Positions 34,127-42,989 of a stretch of DNA of 64,000 bases are shown here, in pieces; within the stretch, counting starts at the first letter, position 1; each line of letters starts with the position of its first letter. The position numbers were made by a program, and so were the translations under genes. Source of the stretch: Pseudohongiella sp. (lineage in GTDB: Bacteria; Pseudomonadota; Gammaproteobacteria; Pseudomonadales; Pseudohongiellaceae). The notes beneath the pieces are model-generated. The model was given only the letters and a program-made list of their open reading frames with translations, was not told the DNA's origin and did not search any database. The stretch spans positions 62,001-126,000 of the forward strand of contig NZ_DRFV01000011.1 of assembly GCF_011050365.1 (NCBI RefSeq). The letters are read 5' to 3'.

Positions 34127-37072
34127 ATGATAAAAAATACCAAACTAAGTCGCGCCATTAAGTTGGCCATGCTGTCGGGTGCCTATACCGTCGGGTTGGG
34201 TGCCTTCTCCGCGGCACAGGCTCAGGATGCTGGTGCCGAGATCGAAGAAGTGGTTGTGACCGGTTCGCGGATCACCAGCCCGAACCTGACTCTGTCCAGC
34301 CCGGTAGCATCTGTCGATGCCGAAACAATCGAGCTGCGCCAGGTCAACGTTGTTGAGGAATTCCTGCGGGAAATTCCAGGTGTTGTCCCCAGCATTGGCG
34401 CCTCGGTGAACAATGGTAACGGCGGTTCTACGTTCATCGACCTGCGTGGTCTGGGCAGCAACCGTAACATCACGCTGCTGAACGGCACCCGTGTCGTGCC
34501 GGCTGACCTCCAGGGCCGCACAAACCTCGACATCATCCCGGTGGCCCTGCTTGAGCGCGTTGACGTACTGACCGGCGGCGCTGGTACTGCTTACGGTGCC
34601 GACGCTATTTCCGGTGTTATCAACTTCCGCACCCGCACTGACTTTGAAGGCCTGGACATCCGTGTTTCTCAGTCCGATACGTTTGAGGGCGGCGGCGAGT
34701 CCAACCGTTTCGACGTAACTCTGGGTGGTAACTTTGACGACAACCGTGGTAATGCCGTTATCAGCATGGGTTACACGGATCGTACTGCACTGACTCAGGG
34801 CGAGCGTGACTACAGCGTAGAGAATATCTCCTCAATCAGCGGTAACGCCGGCGGTTCATCTACATCTATACCGACCCGTTTCACTCTGCCGGGTGCAGCG
34901 CCTGCTGATATCCGTGCCGTGGTCCCCGGTTACACCAGCGGCTTCCTGCAATCGTCTCCGGACGGTTCAAGGCTTGAGCCGTATTACCAGGATTTCAACT
35001 TCAACCCCTTCAACCTGTTCCAGCTGCCGCTGGAGCAGCATCGTGCCTACGGCAGCGCGAACTACCAGCTGACTGATGACGTTGAGTGGTATTCTGAAGC
35101 ACTGTTTGTGCAAAGCACGAACATCACCAATCTCGCCCCTTCAGGCAGTTTCGGTTTCTCTGCAATGACGCCGCTGTCTAATCCCTTTATTCCGGATGCG
35201 ACCCGTGGTCAGCTATGTGGCGCGTTTCAGATTGACGCGGCTGCATGTACTGCCGCTGCTGGCGCAACCGACCCAAGTGATCCTGCTTACCAGGAAGTGA
35301 ATGTCAACTACGCGCGTCGTTTCCTTGAGCTGGGTCCTCGTACCAATGAACGCAAAACCACTGCATGGCAGTTCAAGACCGGCGCCCGCGGTGACCTCAC
35401 TGACACCTTGTCATGGGATCTGTTCTACGCCACTGGCCAGTCTGATCTGCGCCAGCAACAGGGTGGTAACGGTACCCGTTCACGTCTGACTCAGGCAGTT
35501 CGGGCCACTAACCCGAATACCTGTCTGGATACATCCGGCGGTTGTGTGCCCATTGACCTCTGGGGTCCGCTGGGCAGCATTACATCGGAAGTTGGTGAGT
35601 TCCTTGATGTGGGCAACGGTGGTTCGGAATTCACCGAGCTGGACCAGTTCCAGGCCTTTGTCAGCGGCGACCTGCCATGGTCCTTGCCTACCGTTGATGC
35701 GCCTATCTCTGGTGTTGTTGGTTACGAGCAGCGCGACTACACTGCCGGCCTGACCAACGATCTGCTGACGCAGACTCCTGGTGAAGTGTTGGGTAACGGC
35801 GCTGCCGCACCTAATACCTTCGGTACCTATGACGTGTCCGAATTCTTCTTCGAAGCCAACGTTCCGGTCTTGCAGAACATGGCACTGGTCGAAGAACTGA
35901 CCCTTCAGCTTGGCTTCCGTTCTTCTGACTACTCGACTACGGGTGTGGAAGATACCTGGAAAATCGGTGGCACCTGGTCGCCAACGGAAGACCTTCAGTT
36001 CCGTGGTAATTTCCAGCGCGTTACTCGCGCACCCAACATCAGCGAGTTGTTCGACCCGGCCGTAACCGGCCTGGATAACTTCTCTTCTGATCCTTGCGCA
36101 GGTGCTGCGCCTGAAGGCAATGCTCAGCTGTTGGCCGTTTGTCTGGCGCAGGGCGCACCGACGAACACTATCGGCGGTATCGTAGTTGACCCAGCTGGTC
36201 AGGTGAACGTCACCACGGGTGGTAACCCGAATCTGGAAGCTGAAGATGCCGAAACCTGGACGATCGGTGCGATCTGGCAGCCATCCATGGTTCCCGGTTT
36301 GTCATTGACGCTGGATTACTACAGCATCCTGGTTGAAGACGCGATTACTGACCCGACTCCGGATGACGTATTCTCGGCCTGTTTCGGACCCAACTTTGCT
36401 ACTGGTAGCATTGCTCTGTCGGGCGCTTCGGCTTCAGATCCGGCATGTACTGGTATCCGTCGTAACCCGGAAACCGGCAACCTGTTCGGCAACGTTGCAA
36501 CGACTGCCGGTCTGCCACTGGTACTGAGTAACCAGGGCACACTGGAAACTTCCGGTATTGACGCGACTGCCAGCTACACGTTTGACCTCGGTGGTATTGG
36601 TTCGCTGAGCTACAACGGCAGCCTTAACTGGACTGAGCAGTCCCTGTTCCAGGCCAGCCCGAATGGCCTGAATCGTGAGTGCACCGGCTTCTACAGCGGC
36701 AACTGTGCGTCACCGCAGCCTGACTTCATGGCGAATCAGCGTGCCACGCTGCAGACAAATGTGCTGGACCGCGATGTCGATGTGTCACTGCTGTGGAGAT
36801 ACCTGTCGGAGATGGAAGTTGAGCCAGGTTCTGGCACGTATCAGCCGCAGTTCCGCTCTATGGACGCGGCTAACTACTTTGACCTGACAGTACGTGGCAG
36901 CGTCACTGAAGAGTTCGAGTTCACGTTGGGCATCCTGAACCTGGCTGACCGCGAGCCTGACGTTGTAGGCTCCAACATTGGTGCAACTGCCTACAATACA
37001 GGTAACGTGTACCCGTCTACCTACGATCCATTGGGTCGTCGTTACTCCCTGACCTTGCGTTACAGCATGTAA
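34127..37072 (+). CDS. Large TonB-dependent outer-membrane receptor
   Basis: A 981-residue receptor with signal peptide (FSAAQAQ), TonB box region (EIEEVVVTGSRI), plug (about residues 50-170; DLRGLGSNRNITLLNGTRVV, GADAISGVINF) and a large beta-barrel ending in RRYSLTLRYSM with a terminal hydrophobic residue. Several pairs of cysteines (TCLDTSGGC, ECTGFYSGNC and others) suggest disulfide-stabilised extracellular loops. This long type is common in marine gammaproteobacteria for polymer or peptide uptake, but the substrate cannot be read here. No TonB/ExbBD, enzyme or regulator genes adjoin it. A terminator follows. Confidence 0.93.
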   Translation: MIKNTKLSRAIKLAMLSGAYTVGLGAFSAAQAQDAGAEIEEVVVTGSRITSPNLTLSSPVASVDAETIELRQVNVVEEFLREIPGVVPSIGASVNNGNGGSTFIDLRGLGSNRNITLLNGTRVVPADLQGRTNLDIIPVALLERVDVLTGGAGTAYGADAISGVINFRTRTDFEGLDIRVSQSDTFEGGGESNRFDVTLGGNFDDNRGNAVISMGYTDRTALTQGERDYSVENISSISGNAGGSSTSIPTRFTLPGAAPADIRAVVPGYTSGFLQSSPDGSRLEPYYQDFNFNPFNLFQLPLEQHRAYGSANYQLTDDVEWYSEALFVQSTNITNLAPSGSFGFSAMTPLSNPFIPDATRGQLCGAFQIDAAACTAAAGATDPSDPAYQEVNVNYARRFLELGPRTNERKTTAWQFKTGARGDLTDTLSWDLFYATGQSDLRQQQGGNGTRSRLTQAVRATNPNTCLDTSGGCVPIDLWGPLGSITSEVGEFLDVGNGGSEFTELDQFQAFVSGDLPWSLPTVDAPISGVVGYEQRDYTAGLTNDLLTQTPGEVLGNGAAAPNTFGTYDVSEFFFEANVPVLQNMALVEELTLQLGFRSSDYSTTGVEDTWKIGGTWSPTEDLQFRGNFQRVTRAPNISELFDPAVTGLDNFSSDPCAGAAPEGNAQLLAVCLAQGAPTNTIGGIVVDPAGQVNVTTGGNPNLEAEDAETWTIGAIWQPSMVPGLSLTLDYYSILVEDAITDPTPDDVFSACFGPNFATGSIALSGASASDPACTGIRRNPETGNLFGNVATTAGLPLVLSNQGTLETSGIDATASYTFDLGGIGSLSYNGSLNWTEQSLFQASPNGLNRECTGFYSGNCASPQPDFMANQRATLQTNVLDRDVDVSLLWRYLSEMEVEPGSGTYQPQFRSMDAANYFDLTVRGSVTEEFEFTLGILNLADREPDVVGSNIGATAYNTGNVYPSTYDPLGRRYSLTLRYSM

Positions 37073-37080
37073 TGGGATCA

Positions 37081-37139
37081 AGCCGGGTTTGACCCGGCTT
37101 GAAGACAAAAAAAGGCGAACTCAGGTTCGCCTTTTTTTT
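37081..37139. terminator. Rho-independent terminator, bidirectional
   Basis: Two hairpins follow the receptor gene. The first is AGCCGGGT (37081-37088) with ACCCGGCT (37092-37099). The second, GGCGAAC (37114-37120) with GTTCGCC (37125-37131), is flanked by seven A before and eight T after, so it can end transcription from both sides: the receptor gene on the plus strand and cobB on the minus strand. Confidence 0.92.
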
Positions 37140-37185
37140 GTCTCATCGAAAACCAACCGCATCAACACCGCCAACAACTGCTGGT

Positions 37186-37935
37186 TCAGTTTGCGGAGCT
37201 GAGCAGCCGCTCGACATAGTCAGGGACCACGGTGCTGGCCGGGCCGCAGATGTGTTCGTCAAAGTCCGCGTTGGTAGATTCCAGGTTTAGCTCGACGGTA
37301 TGTGCGCCATGCTCGCGGGCAAGTTCAAAAAAACCGGCAGCAGGATAGACGTTGCCCGATGTGCCAATGGCGATAAACAGATCGCATTGTGTCAGGGCTT
37401 TGGTAATCTTTGCCATGGACAGGGGGATTTCCCCAAACCACACCACATCAGGACGAAGATTGCCGGGTTCACGGCAGCAGCGGCAACAGGTGTCGAGCAT
37501 CAGGTCTTCGCGTATGTCAAAGCTCAGTCCGCTTTGCTCGCAGCGCATTTTAAGCAGCTCGCCGTGCATGTGCACCAGTGCCCGACTGCCGGCACGTTCA
37601 TGCAGGTTGTCTATATTCTGGGTAATCAGCAGGAAATCATGCCCGGGCAAATCGATGACGCTGTGTTCCAGCCGCGCCAGCGCGGTGTGGGCCGGGTTGG
37701 GCCGGATTGACGCGTTCAGCAACAAGCGCCGACGATCGTTGTAGAATTGATGCACCGCAACCGGATTGGCTGCAAAACCCTCCGGGGTGGCGACGTCCTC
37801 AACTTTGTGATCTTCCCACAGGCCATCGCTGGCCCTGAATGTCCGGATACCGGATTCGGCGGAAATACCTGCGCCGGTTAAAACCACTATTCGCCTGGCT
37901 GCTACCATATCAGTGTGATGCCTGTCCTGTTGCAT
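37186..37935 (-). CDS. cobB: NAD-dependent protein deacylase, sirtuin CobB
   Basis: Removes acyl groups from protein lysines with NAD+. 249 residues. Sirtuin motifs: [32 protein letters not shown], catalytic H124 in HMHGEL, zinc cysteines (C132 and a CCRCC group at 150-154), VVWFGE and [12 protein letters not shown]65 and R68 in FYNDR match the Tyr/Arg pair that lets E. coli CobB and SIRT5 act on succinyl-lysine, so desuccinylase activity is likely. Single minus-strand gene ending at a shared terminator. Confidence 0.95.
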   Translation of the reverse strand: MQQDRHHTDMVAARRIVVLTGAGISAESGIRTFRASDGLWEDHKVEDVATPEGFAANPVAVHQFYNDRRRLLLNASIRPNPAHTALARLEHSVIDLPGHDFLLITQNIDNLHERAGSRALVHMHGELLKMRCEQSGLSFDIREDLMLDTCCRCCREPGNLRPDVVWFGEIPLSMAKITKALTQCDLFIAIGTSGNVYPAAGFFELAREHGAHTVELNLESTNADFDEHICGPASTVVPDYVERLLSSAN

Positions 37936-38041
37936 GAGTGCGGCGCCTATTATGGACTGTTAATCGGCCTGGCCTCAAGGCAGGGGATGAAGCCGGGTGG
38001 CGGTGGCGTTATAATGCCGACAACCCCAAAGGAGCAACCTT

Positions 38042-38515
38042 ATGTCCATTCCTGCTGTCGGTAAGCCGGCGCCCGCATTCAGCTTGCAGAATCAGGACGC
38101 AGAAACTGTGTCACTGGCTGATTTCAAAGGCAAAAAAAATGTCATTCTGTATTTTTATCCCAAGGCCATGACGCCCGGTTGCACGGTGCAGGCCTGTGGC
38201 CTGCGCGATAGCGCGGCCGAACTGGCTGACCTCGATACCGTGGTGCTGGGCGTGAGCCCCGACCCGGTCAACAGGCTGCAAAAGTTCATTGACAAGGAGT
38301 CGCTGAATTTCACTTTGTTGTCCGACGAAGACCACGCCGTTGCCGATAAATACGGTGCCTGGGGTCTGAAAAAATTCATGGGCCGTGAGTATGATGGCAT
38401 TTTGCGTCAGACCTACATCATCGACAAGGACGGTAACCTGCGGCAGGTGATGGACAAGGTCAAAACCAAGACGCATCATGATGATGTGCTGGGCTGGATC
38501 AAGGATCATCTGTGA
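38042..38515 (+). CDS. bcp: Thioredoxin-dependent peroxiredoxin Bcp (PrxQ)
   Basis: Reduces hydrogen peroxide and organic peroxides. 157 residues with the thioredoxin fold. Peroxidatic C47 in TPGCTVQACGLRD and resolving C52 five residues later, the BCP/PrxQ 2-Cys pattern. A ribosome site (AAGGAG) precedes ATG 38042. Its TGA overlaps the GTG start of the following hydrolase. Confidence 0.95.
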   Translation: MSIPAVGKPAPAFSLQNQDAETVSLADFKGKKNVILYFYPKAMTPGCTVQACGLRDSAAELADLDTVVLGVSPDPVNRLQKFIDKESLNFTLLSDEDHAVADKYGAWGLKKFMGREYDGILRQTYIIDKDGNLRQVMDKVKTKTHHDDVLGWIKDHL

Positions 38516-39324
38516 AACTGAATTTCAGACAATATGGCGACAGCGGCGAGCCGTTGCTGATTCTGCATGGGTTACTGGGCAGTCTGAACAACTGGGCCTG
38601 GCACAGCCGGAAGCTGGCCGAACACTTTACGGTGTATGGGCTTGATCTGCGCAACCACGGCGCTTCGCCACATGATGACGCCATGTCATACGCCCTGATG
38701 GCGCAGGATGTGGTCGAGTTTATGGATGACCACAACCTCAGGGCGGTTCATGTGCTGGGGCACTCAATGGGTGGCAAAGTCGCCATGCAGCTGGCCATGG
38801 ATCATCCCGAGCGGGTAAAACGTCTTGTGGTCGCCGACATTGCACCGGTGCAGTACGGTGGTGAGCGTGGTGAACACGATGAAATTTTTGAAGGTCTTTG
38901 TGCCCTGGATATTGACACGCTGACCAGCCGGACAGAAGCCGGCAAACAATTGGCGCCATGGGTTGAAGACGAGGTGGTCAGACAGTTCCTGCTGAGCAAT
39001 CTGGCACGCGATGATGACGGTGGCTACAGCTGGCGCATCAACCTGCCGGTGTTGCGTGACAGTTATCCGGCGATGCGCGACAAACCTTCGGGAGAGGGCG
39101 TGTTTGACGGAGACGTGCTTTTTATCCGCGGTGATCTGTCGGACTACATCACTGAGTCGCATCGGGAAGAGACGCTGCGGCACTTCCCGAAGGCGAGCAT
39201 CAAGACGCTGATGCAAGCCGGTCACTGGTTGCACGCAGAGAAACCCGAGTCCTTCAACCGATTGGTGCTCGACTTCCTTTCTGATTCAGACTCTCATTCT
39301 GACAACAAACAGGCTGACTCATGA
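38512..39324 (+). CDS. Alpha/beta hydrolase, YbfF-type esterase
   Basis: A 270-residue alpha/beta hydrolase like E. coli YbfF. Oxyanion region LHGLLGSLNNW, nucleophile serine in GHSMGGKVAMQ, acid in the FIRGDLSDY region, and the histidine in AGHWLHAEKP. It starts with GTG inside the bcp stop (GTGA overlap), and its own stop overlaps pdxJ (ATGA), so bcp, this gene and pdxJ are coupled. Substrate unknown; family members hydrolyse short acyl esters or thioesters. Confidence 0.9.
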   Translation: MKLNFRQYGDSGEPLLILHGLLGSLNNWAWHSRKLAEHFTVYGLDLRNHGASPHDDAMSYALMAQDVVEFMDDHNLRAVHVLGHSMGGKVAMQLAMDHPERVKRLVVADIAPVQYGGERGEHDEIFEGLCALDIDTLTSRTEAGKQLAPWVEDEVVRQFLLSNLARDDDGGYSWRINLPVLRDSYPAMRDKPSGEGVFDGDVLFIRGDLSDYITESHREETLRHFPKASIKTLMQAGHWLHAEKPESFNRLVLDFLSDSDSHSDNKQADS

Positions 39325-40094
39325 CTGTCCTTAGTGTCAACGTAAACAAGATTGCCCTGTTACGTAATTCACGTGGCACCAATTATCCCGACCTGTTGTA
39401 TTTTGTGCGCAAGATCATTGGCCACGGTGTCAAAGGCATTACCGTGCACCCGCGACCCGATGAGCGGCATATTACCCGGCAGGATGCGCACGATATTGCC
39501 GGGCTGTTGCGGAAGTATCCGGATGTTGAGTTTAATATTGAAGGTTACCCGTCGGCAGATTTCATGGCCCTGATTGAGGCTCTGCGACCGGCCCAGTGCA
39601 CGCTGGTGCCTGACGAACCGGGTCAGTTGACTTCCGATCATGGCTGGCAAATTGCACAAAGCCGCAACCTGCTGGACGAGGTATTGCCCCAGCTTCGCCA
39701 GTGGGGGGTGCGCAGCAGCCTGTTTCTGGATCCGGAGCCTGCGGCGGCGGAGCTGGCCGCCGGGGTGGGTGCAGACCGTATCGAGCTTTACACCGAACAC
39801 TTTGCACGAACATTTGCGGCCGGTGACGGCCAGCAGACACAGTCGGTGTTGACCCGCTATCTGGCCACCGCCGACCGGGCCGTGGCAGGTGGACTCGGTG
39901 TCAACGCCGGTCACGATCTGAATCTGCAAAACCTGGCCCTGTTTCTGTCCGGCGGGCAGGTGCAGGAAGTTTCCATCGGTCATGCCCTGATCGTTGAGTC
40001 GCTGGAGTTGGGCATGGATGAGGTGTTGCGCCGTTACCAGGCGATCTGTGGGGCGCCGCAGGCTGATGCGGGTGACGCCAACCGTGGCGCGTAA
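39321..40094 (+). CDS. pdxJ: Pyridoxine 5'-phosphate synthase PdxJ
   Basis: Condenses 1-deoxyxylulose-5-phosphate and 3-amino-2-oxopropyl phosphate to PNP in vitamin B6 synthesis. 257 residues with TIM-barrel motifs SVNVNKIALLRNSRG, GVKGITVHPRPDERHI, FNIEGYP, CTLVPDEP, GLGVNAGHDLNLQN and SIGHALIVE. ATG overlaps the esterase stop. pdxH, the later enzyme of the same pathway, lies at 46.4 kb. Confidence 0.96.
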   Translation: MTVLSVNVNKIALLRNSRGTNYPDLLYFVRKIIGHGVKGITVHPRPDERHITRQDAHDIAGLLRKYPDVEFNIEGYPSADFMALIEALRPAQCTLVPDEPGQLTSDHGWQIAQSRNLLDEVLPQLRQWGVRSSLFLDPEPAAAELAAGVGADRIELYTEHFARTFAAGDGQQTQSVLTRYLATADRAVAGGLGVNAGHDLNLQNLALFLSGGQVQEVSIGHALIVESLELGMDEVLRRYQAICGAPQADAGDANRGA

Positions 40095-41358
40095 CGGCCC
40101 GGTATTCTACGGCTACTGGATCATCCTTGCCGCGTTTGTCACCCAGTTTGTCGCGGTGGGTTTGCAGAATTACATCATTGGTCCGTTTACCATCCCGATG
40201 ACGGAAACTTTTGACTGGACCCGTGCCGAATTTACCTCGGCACGCTCGATTGGCCAGATGGTCGCTGCCGTCACCGGCTTTTTCATCGGCGCCGGTGTCG
40301 ACAAGTACGGCGGCCGTCCGTTTATTCTGGTCGGCGCAGTTATCCTCTCGATTTCTGTATTCCTGCTGGGCAGTGTGCAGACGCTGAGCCAGTGGGTGCT
40401 GGTCAATGGCATCATACTGACCATTGGTGCTGCCATGATCGGCAACCTGGTGGTCAACGTGACACTGGGCAAATGGTTTGTCGAACGCCGCGGGCGTGCC
40501 GTTGCCCTGGCTGCCATGGGTGTGTCACTGAGTGGCGTGTTGTTGCCGGTGTTGACCACCTGGCTGGTGGATACCTTCGGCTGGCGCCAGGCCTGGCATG
40601 TGCTGGGTATCGGAGCCGCAGTGCTGGTGCTTCCGGCCGCTCTGGTTATCCGGCGCAGTCCGGAAGACTACGCCATGAACCCGGACGGCCGCACCGCCGA
40701 TGAGATGGCATCAGAGATGGGAGACAAGGCACGACTTGACTTCGCCAGCTCAATGACCCGGCGCCAGGCGATGCGTACCGGGCGCTTTTATGCCCTGGTG
40801 GTGGCCTTTGGGCTGTTCCAGATTTCCATTACCGTGATGTTATTGCAGACGGTGCCGTTCATGACCGATGCCGGGTATTCCAGGATTGTGGCGGCCTCCA
40901 TGATTTCAATTAGCTCGATACCTTCCTTCATCAGCAAGCCTTTCTGGGGCATCTTCATTGACCGCTACAGTGCCAGGCCGCTGGCGGCCATTGGCGCCGG
41001 CATTACCGGTTTTGCCCTGATCATCATTGTGCTGGCAGTACAGGCGCAAAACGATTTTCTGGTATACGCCGCGTTTCTGATCATGGGTATCGGCTGGGGT
41101 GGCCTGATTCCGTTGCAGGAAGTGATCTGGGCGACCTTTTTCGGGCGGCGCTACCTCGGGTCGGTACGTGCCACGGCAATGCCTTTTACCTTTGCCATGA
41201 CAGCCCTGGGGCCGGTGATGGCGGCAGCGTATTATGACCGGTTCGGCAATTACGATAATGCGTTTCTGTTGATGGCGTTCTGTAATCTGGGGGCGGCAGC
41301 GATGCTGATGCTGATTTCAGACCAGCGGCCGGTGATCAAGGTCGATCCGTTGCCGTGA
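40066..41358 (+). CDS. MFS transporter
   Basis: A 430-residue protein with about twelve hydrophobic segments, recognisable as a major facilitator by GAGVDKYGGRPF between helices 2 and 3 (the loop motif, normally GxxxDRxGRR) and WFVERRGRAVALAAMGVSLSG, typical of the oxalate/monocarboxylate-like group. It overlaps pdxJ by 29 bases; ATG 40066 is one choice, with in-frame GTG at 40072 or 40084 as others. Its end overlaps the convergent TesA-like gene by 23 bases. Substrate unknown. Confidence 0.88.
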   Translation: MRVTPTVARNGPVFYGYWIILAAFVTQFVAVGLQNYIIGPFTIPMTETFDWTRAEFTSARSIGQMVAAVTGFFIGAGVDKYGGRPFILVGAVILSISVFLLGSVQTLSQWVLVNGIILTIGAAMIGNLVVNVTLGKWFVERRGRAVALAAMGVSLSGVLLPVLTTWLVDTFGWRQAWHVLGIGAAVLVLPAALVIRRSPEDYAMNPDGRTADEMASEMGDKARLDFASSMTRRQAMRTGRFYALVVAFGLFQISITVMLLQTVPFMTDAGYSRIVAASMISISSIPSFISKPFWGIFIDRYSARPLAAIGAGITGFALIIIVLAVQAQNDFLVYAAFLIMGIGWGGLIPLQEVIWATFFGRRYLGSVRATAMPFTFAMTALGPVMAAAYYDRFGNYDNAFLLMAFCNLGAAAMLMLISDQRPVIKVDPLP

Positions 41359-42037
41359 GCACACCCTGCAAGACCGGCCACACAGTGTCCACAATCATGG
41401 GTTGCGCTGCAGCCGTCGGATGAATGCCGTCGTCCTGCATCAGTGCCGGGTTGTCGGCGATGCCCTCAAGCAGAAACGGGATCAGCACCAGGCCATATTC
41501 GTCAGCGAGTTCCTGGTATTGCGCATAAAACGGCGCGGTGTAACGCGGGCCATAATTGGGCGGAATCTGGATGCCCGCCAGAATGACTCGTGCTCCGGCC
41601 TGCTGACTCATCTGTATCATGCGTTCGAGGTTCTGGCGGATACTGGTCACTGGTAGTCCGCGCAAACCATCATTGCCGCCCAGTTCCAGCATCACGATGT
41701 CCGGCTGGTGGGCGTCCAGCATGGCCGGCAGTCGGGCCAGACCACCGGCGGTGGTTTCGCCGCTGACACTGCCGTTGACCACTTGCAGGGCCGTGGACTC
41801 CTCGCGTAATTGTTGTTGCAGCAATGCCACCCAGCCATCACGCTCGTCCATGCGATAGGCGGCACTCAGGCTGTCGCCGAAAACCAGCAACACGCCATCA
41901 TCGCTTTCCGCACTGGTGCTGGCGCAAAAACCGGCAGCCAGCAAAAACACGCACAGCACAGCCGAGCGCAAGGCACTAAAATAGCGGACCTGAGGTCCGG
42001 GTGCAGGTAATCGGGTTGTCAGCGCTTTAACAGTCAT
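41336..42037 (-). CDS. tesA: TesA-like arylesterase / lysophospholipase, SGNH hydrolase
   Basis: A periplasmic multifunctional esterase related to E. coli TesA. 233 residues from ATG 42037; a hydrophobic signal segment (SAVLCVFLLAAGFCASTSA) precedes the catalytic domain. SGNH blocks: FGDSLSAAY (Ser56), NGSVSGETTAGG, LGGNDGLRGLP and DGIHPTAAAQ. It is divergent from the ybbAP genes, the same pairing as in E. coli tesA-ybbA-ybbP, which supports the assignment. Confidence 0.93.
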   Translation of the reverse strand: MTVKALTTRLPAPGPQVRYFSALRSAVLCVFLLAAGFCASTSAESDDGVLLVFGDSLSAAYRMDERDGWVALLQQQLREESTALQVVNGSVSGETTAGGLARLPAMLDAHQPDIVMLELGGNDGLRGLPVTSIRQNLERMIQMSQQAGARVILAGIQIPPNYGPRYTAPFYAQYQELADEYGLVLIPFLLEGIADNPALMQDDGIHPTAAAQPMIVDTVWPVLQGVLTATDRP

Positions 42038-42041
42038 AACT

Positions 42042-42093
42042 CGGTACAATCTTGGTTTTGGTTAATCCGCTAGCGGTACAATGGTGGTTTTGG
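42042..42093. promoter_or_regulatory. Two 20-bp direct repeats, 32-bp period, between tesA and ybbA
   Basis: CGGTACAAT-CT-TGGTTTTGG at 42042-42061 and CGGTACAAT-GG-TGGTTTTGG at 42074-42093 agree at 18 of 20 positions. The 32-bp period is about three helical turns, so proteins bound to both would lie on the same face. Each contains TACAAT, which could serve as a -10 box. They sit in the 235-bp divergent promoter region, right at the tesA start. Role inferred. Confidence 0.5.
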
Positions 42094-42272
42094 GCGACAG
42101 GCGGTCTTTGTGCCGCGCCAATACAGGTTAAAGTACTGTTAATACGTCGCGGATTCAATCCCGGTCCAGTGGCATGACCGTGAAATGAACCGTTTTCCGG
42201 CGCGCGAGCGTATCATTTGTCAGCCTGCCAGCGATTGTCTGGCACCGCATTTACTCAGAGGCGATGGTCTGT

Positions 42273-42989
42273 ATGACAGCAATGATTGAAGCCAGGCACC
42301 TGTCCAAGCAGGTGGCAACCAGTGAAGGCCAGTTGGTCATTCTGAAAGATATTTCGCTGAGCATTGACGCCGCCGAGGCGGTGGCCATTGTTGGCGTGTC
42401 CGGCTCCGGTAAATCGACTCTGCTGGGCCTGATGGCCGGCCTGGATAGCGCCAGTGGCGGTGATATGCTGCTTGACGGACAAAACCTGAGCACCATGGAT
42501 GAAGAGGAACGGGCCCAGCTGCGCGGCCGCTCTGTCGGGTTTGTGTTTCAGTCCTTTCAATTACTGCCCAGCCTGACGGCGCTGGAAAACGTGATGCTGC
42601 CCATCGAGTTGAAAAACGATCGTGACGCCCGTCAGAAGGCGGCCAATTTGTTACAACGGGTAGGGCTCGAGTCGCGCCTGCAGCACTATCCCAATCAGTT
42701 GTCAGGCGGTGAGCAGCAGCGGGTAGCGATTGCACGCGCATTCGCGTCGCAGGCAAAAATCCTGTTTGCCGATGAACCGACCGGAAATCTTGATGCTGCC
42801 ACCGGTGCCCGGGTCATTGATCTGTTGTTCTCGCTGAATGCCGAATTCGGCACTACGCTGGTGCTGGTCACGCACGATGATCGTCTGGCACAGCGCTGTG
42901 GCCGCATGGTGCGGCTGGTTGCCGGCGAGATCACCGAGGATGTCAGTGTCGACGTCGCCGCGAATGTCGGGGATGCGGCGCATGTCTGA
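42273..42989 (+). CDS. ybbA: ABC transporter ATPase YbbA
   Basis: ATP-binding subunit of a MacB/LolD-type mechanotransmission ABC system. About 238 residues. Walker A GVSGSGKST, Q-loop VFQSFQLL, signature LSGGEQQRVAIARA, Walker B ILFADEPTGNLD and H-loop THD. ATG 42273 aligns with the E. coli start; ATG 42264 and 42282 are also in frame. Its end overlaps the permease gene by 8 bases. E. coli YbbAP-TesA has been described as a complex that extracts hydrophobic compounds from the inner membrane. Confidence 0.93.
   Translation: MTAMIEARHLSKQVATSEGQLVILKDISLSIDAAEAVAIVGVSGSGKSTLLGLMAGLDSASGGDMLLDGQNLSTMDEEERAQLRGRSVGFVFQSFQLLPSLTALENVMLPIELKNDRDARQKAANLLQRVGLESRLQHYPNQLSGGEQQRVAIARAFASQAKILFADEPTGNLDAATGARVIDLLFSLNAEFGTTLVLVTHDDRLAQRCGRMVRLVAGEITEDVSVDVAANVGDAAHV

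Noticed and set aside
41358..41441. Possible frameshift at the MFS/TesA-like gene junction
   Set aside because: The 23-base convergent overlap leaves both proteins full length with normal ends; no frameshift is needed.
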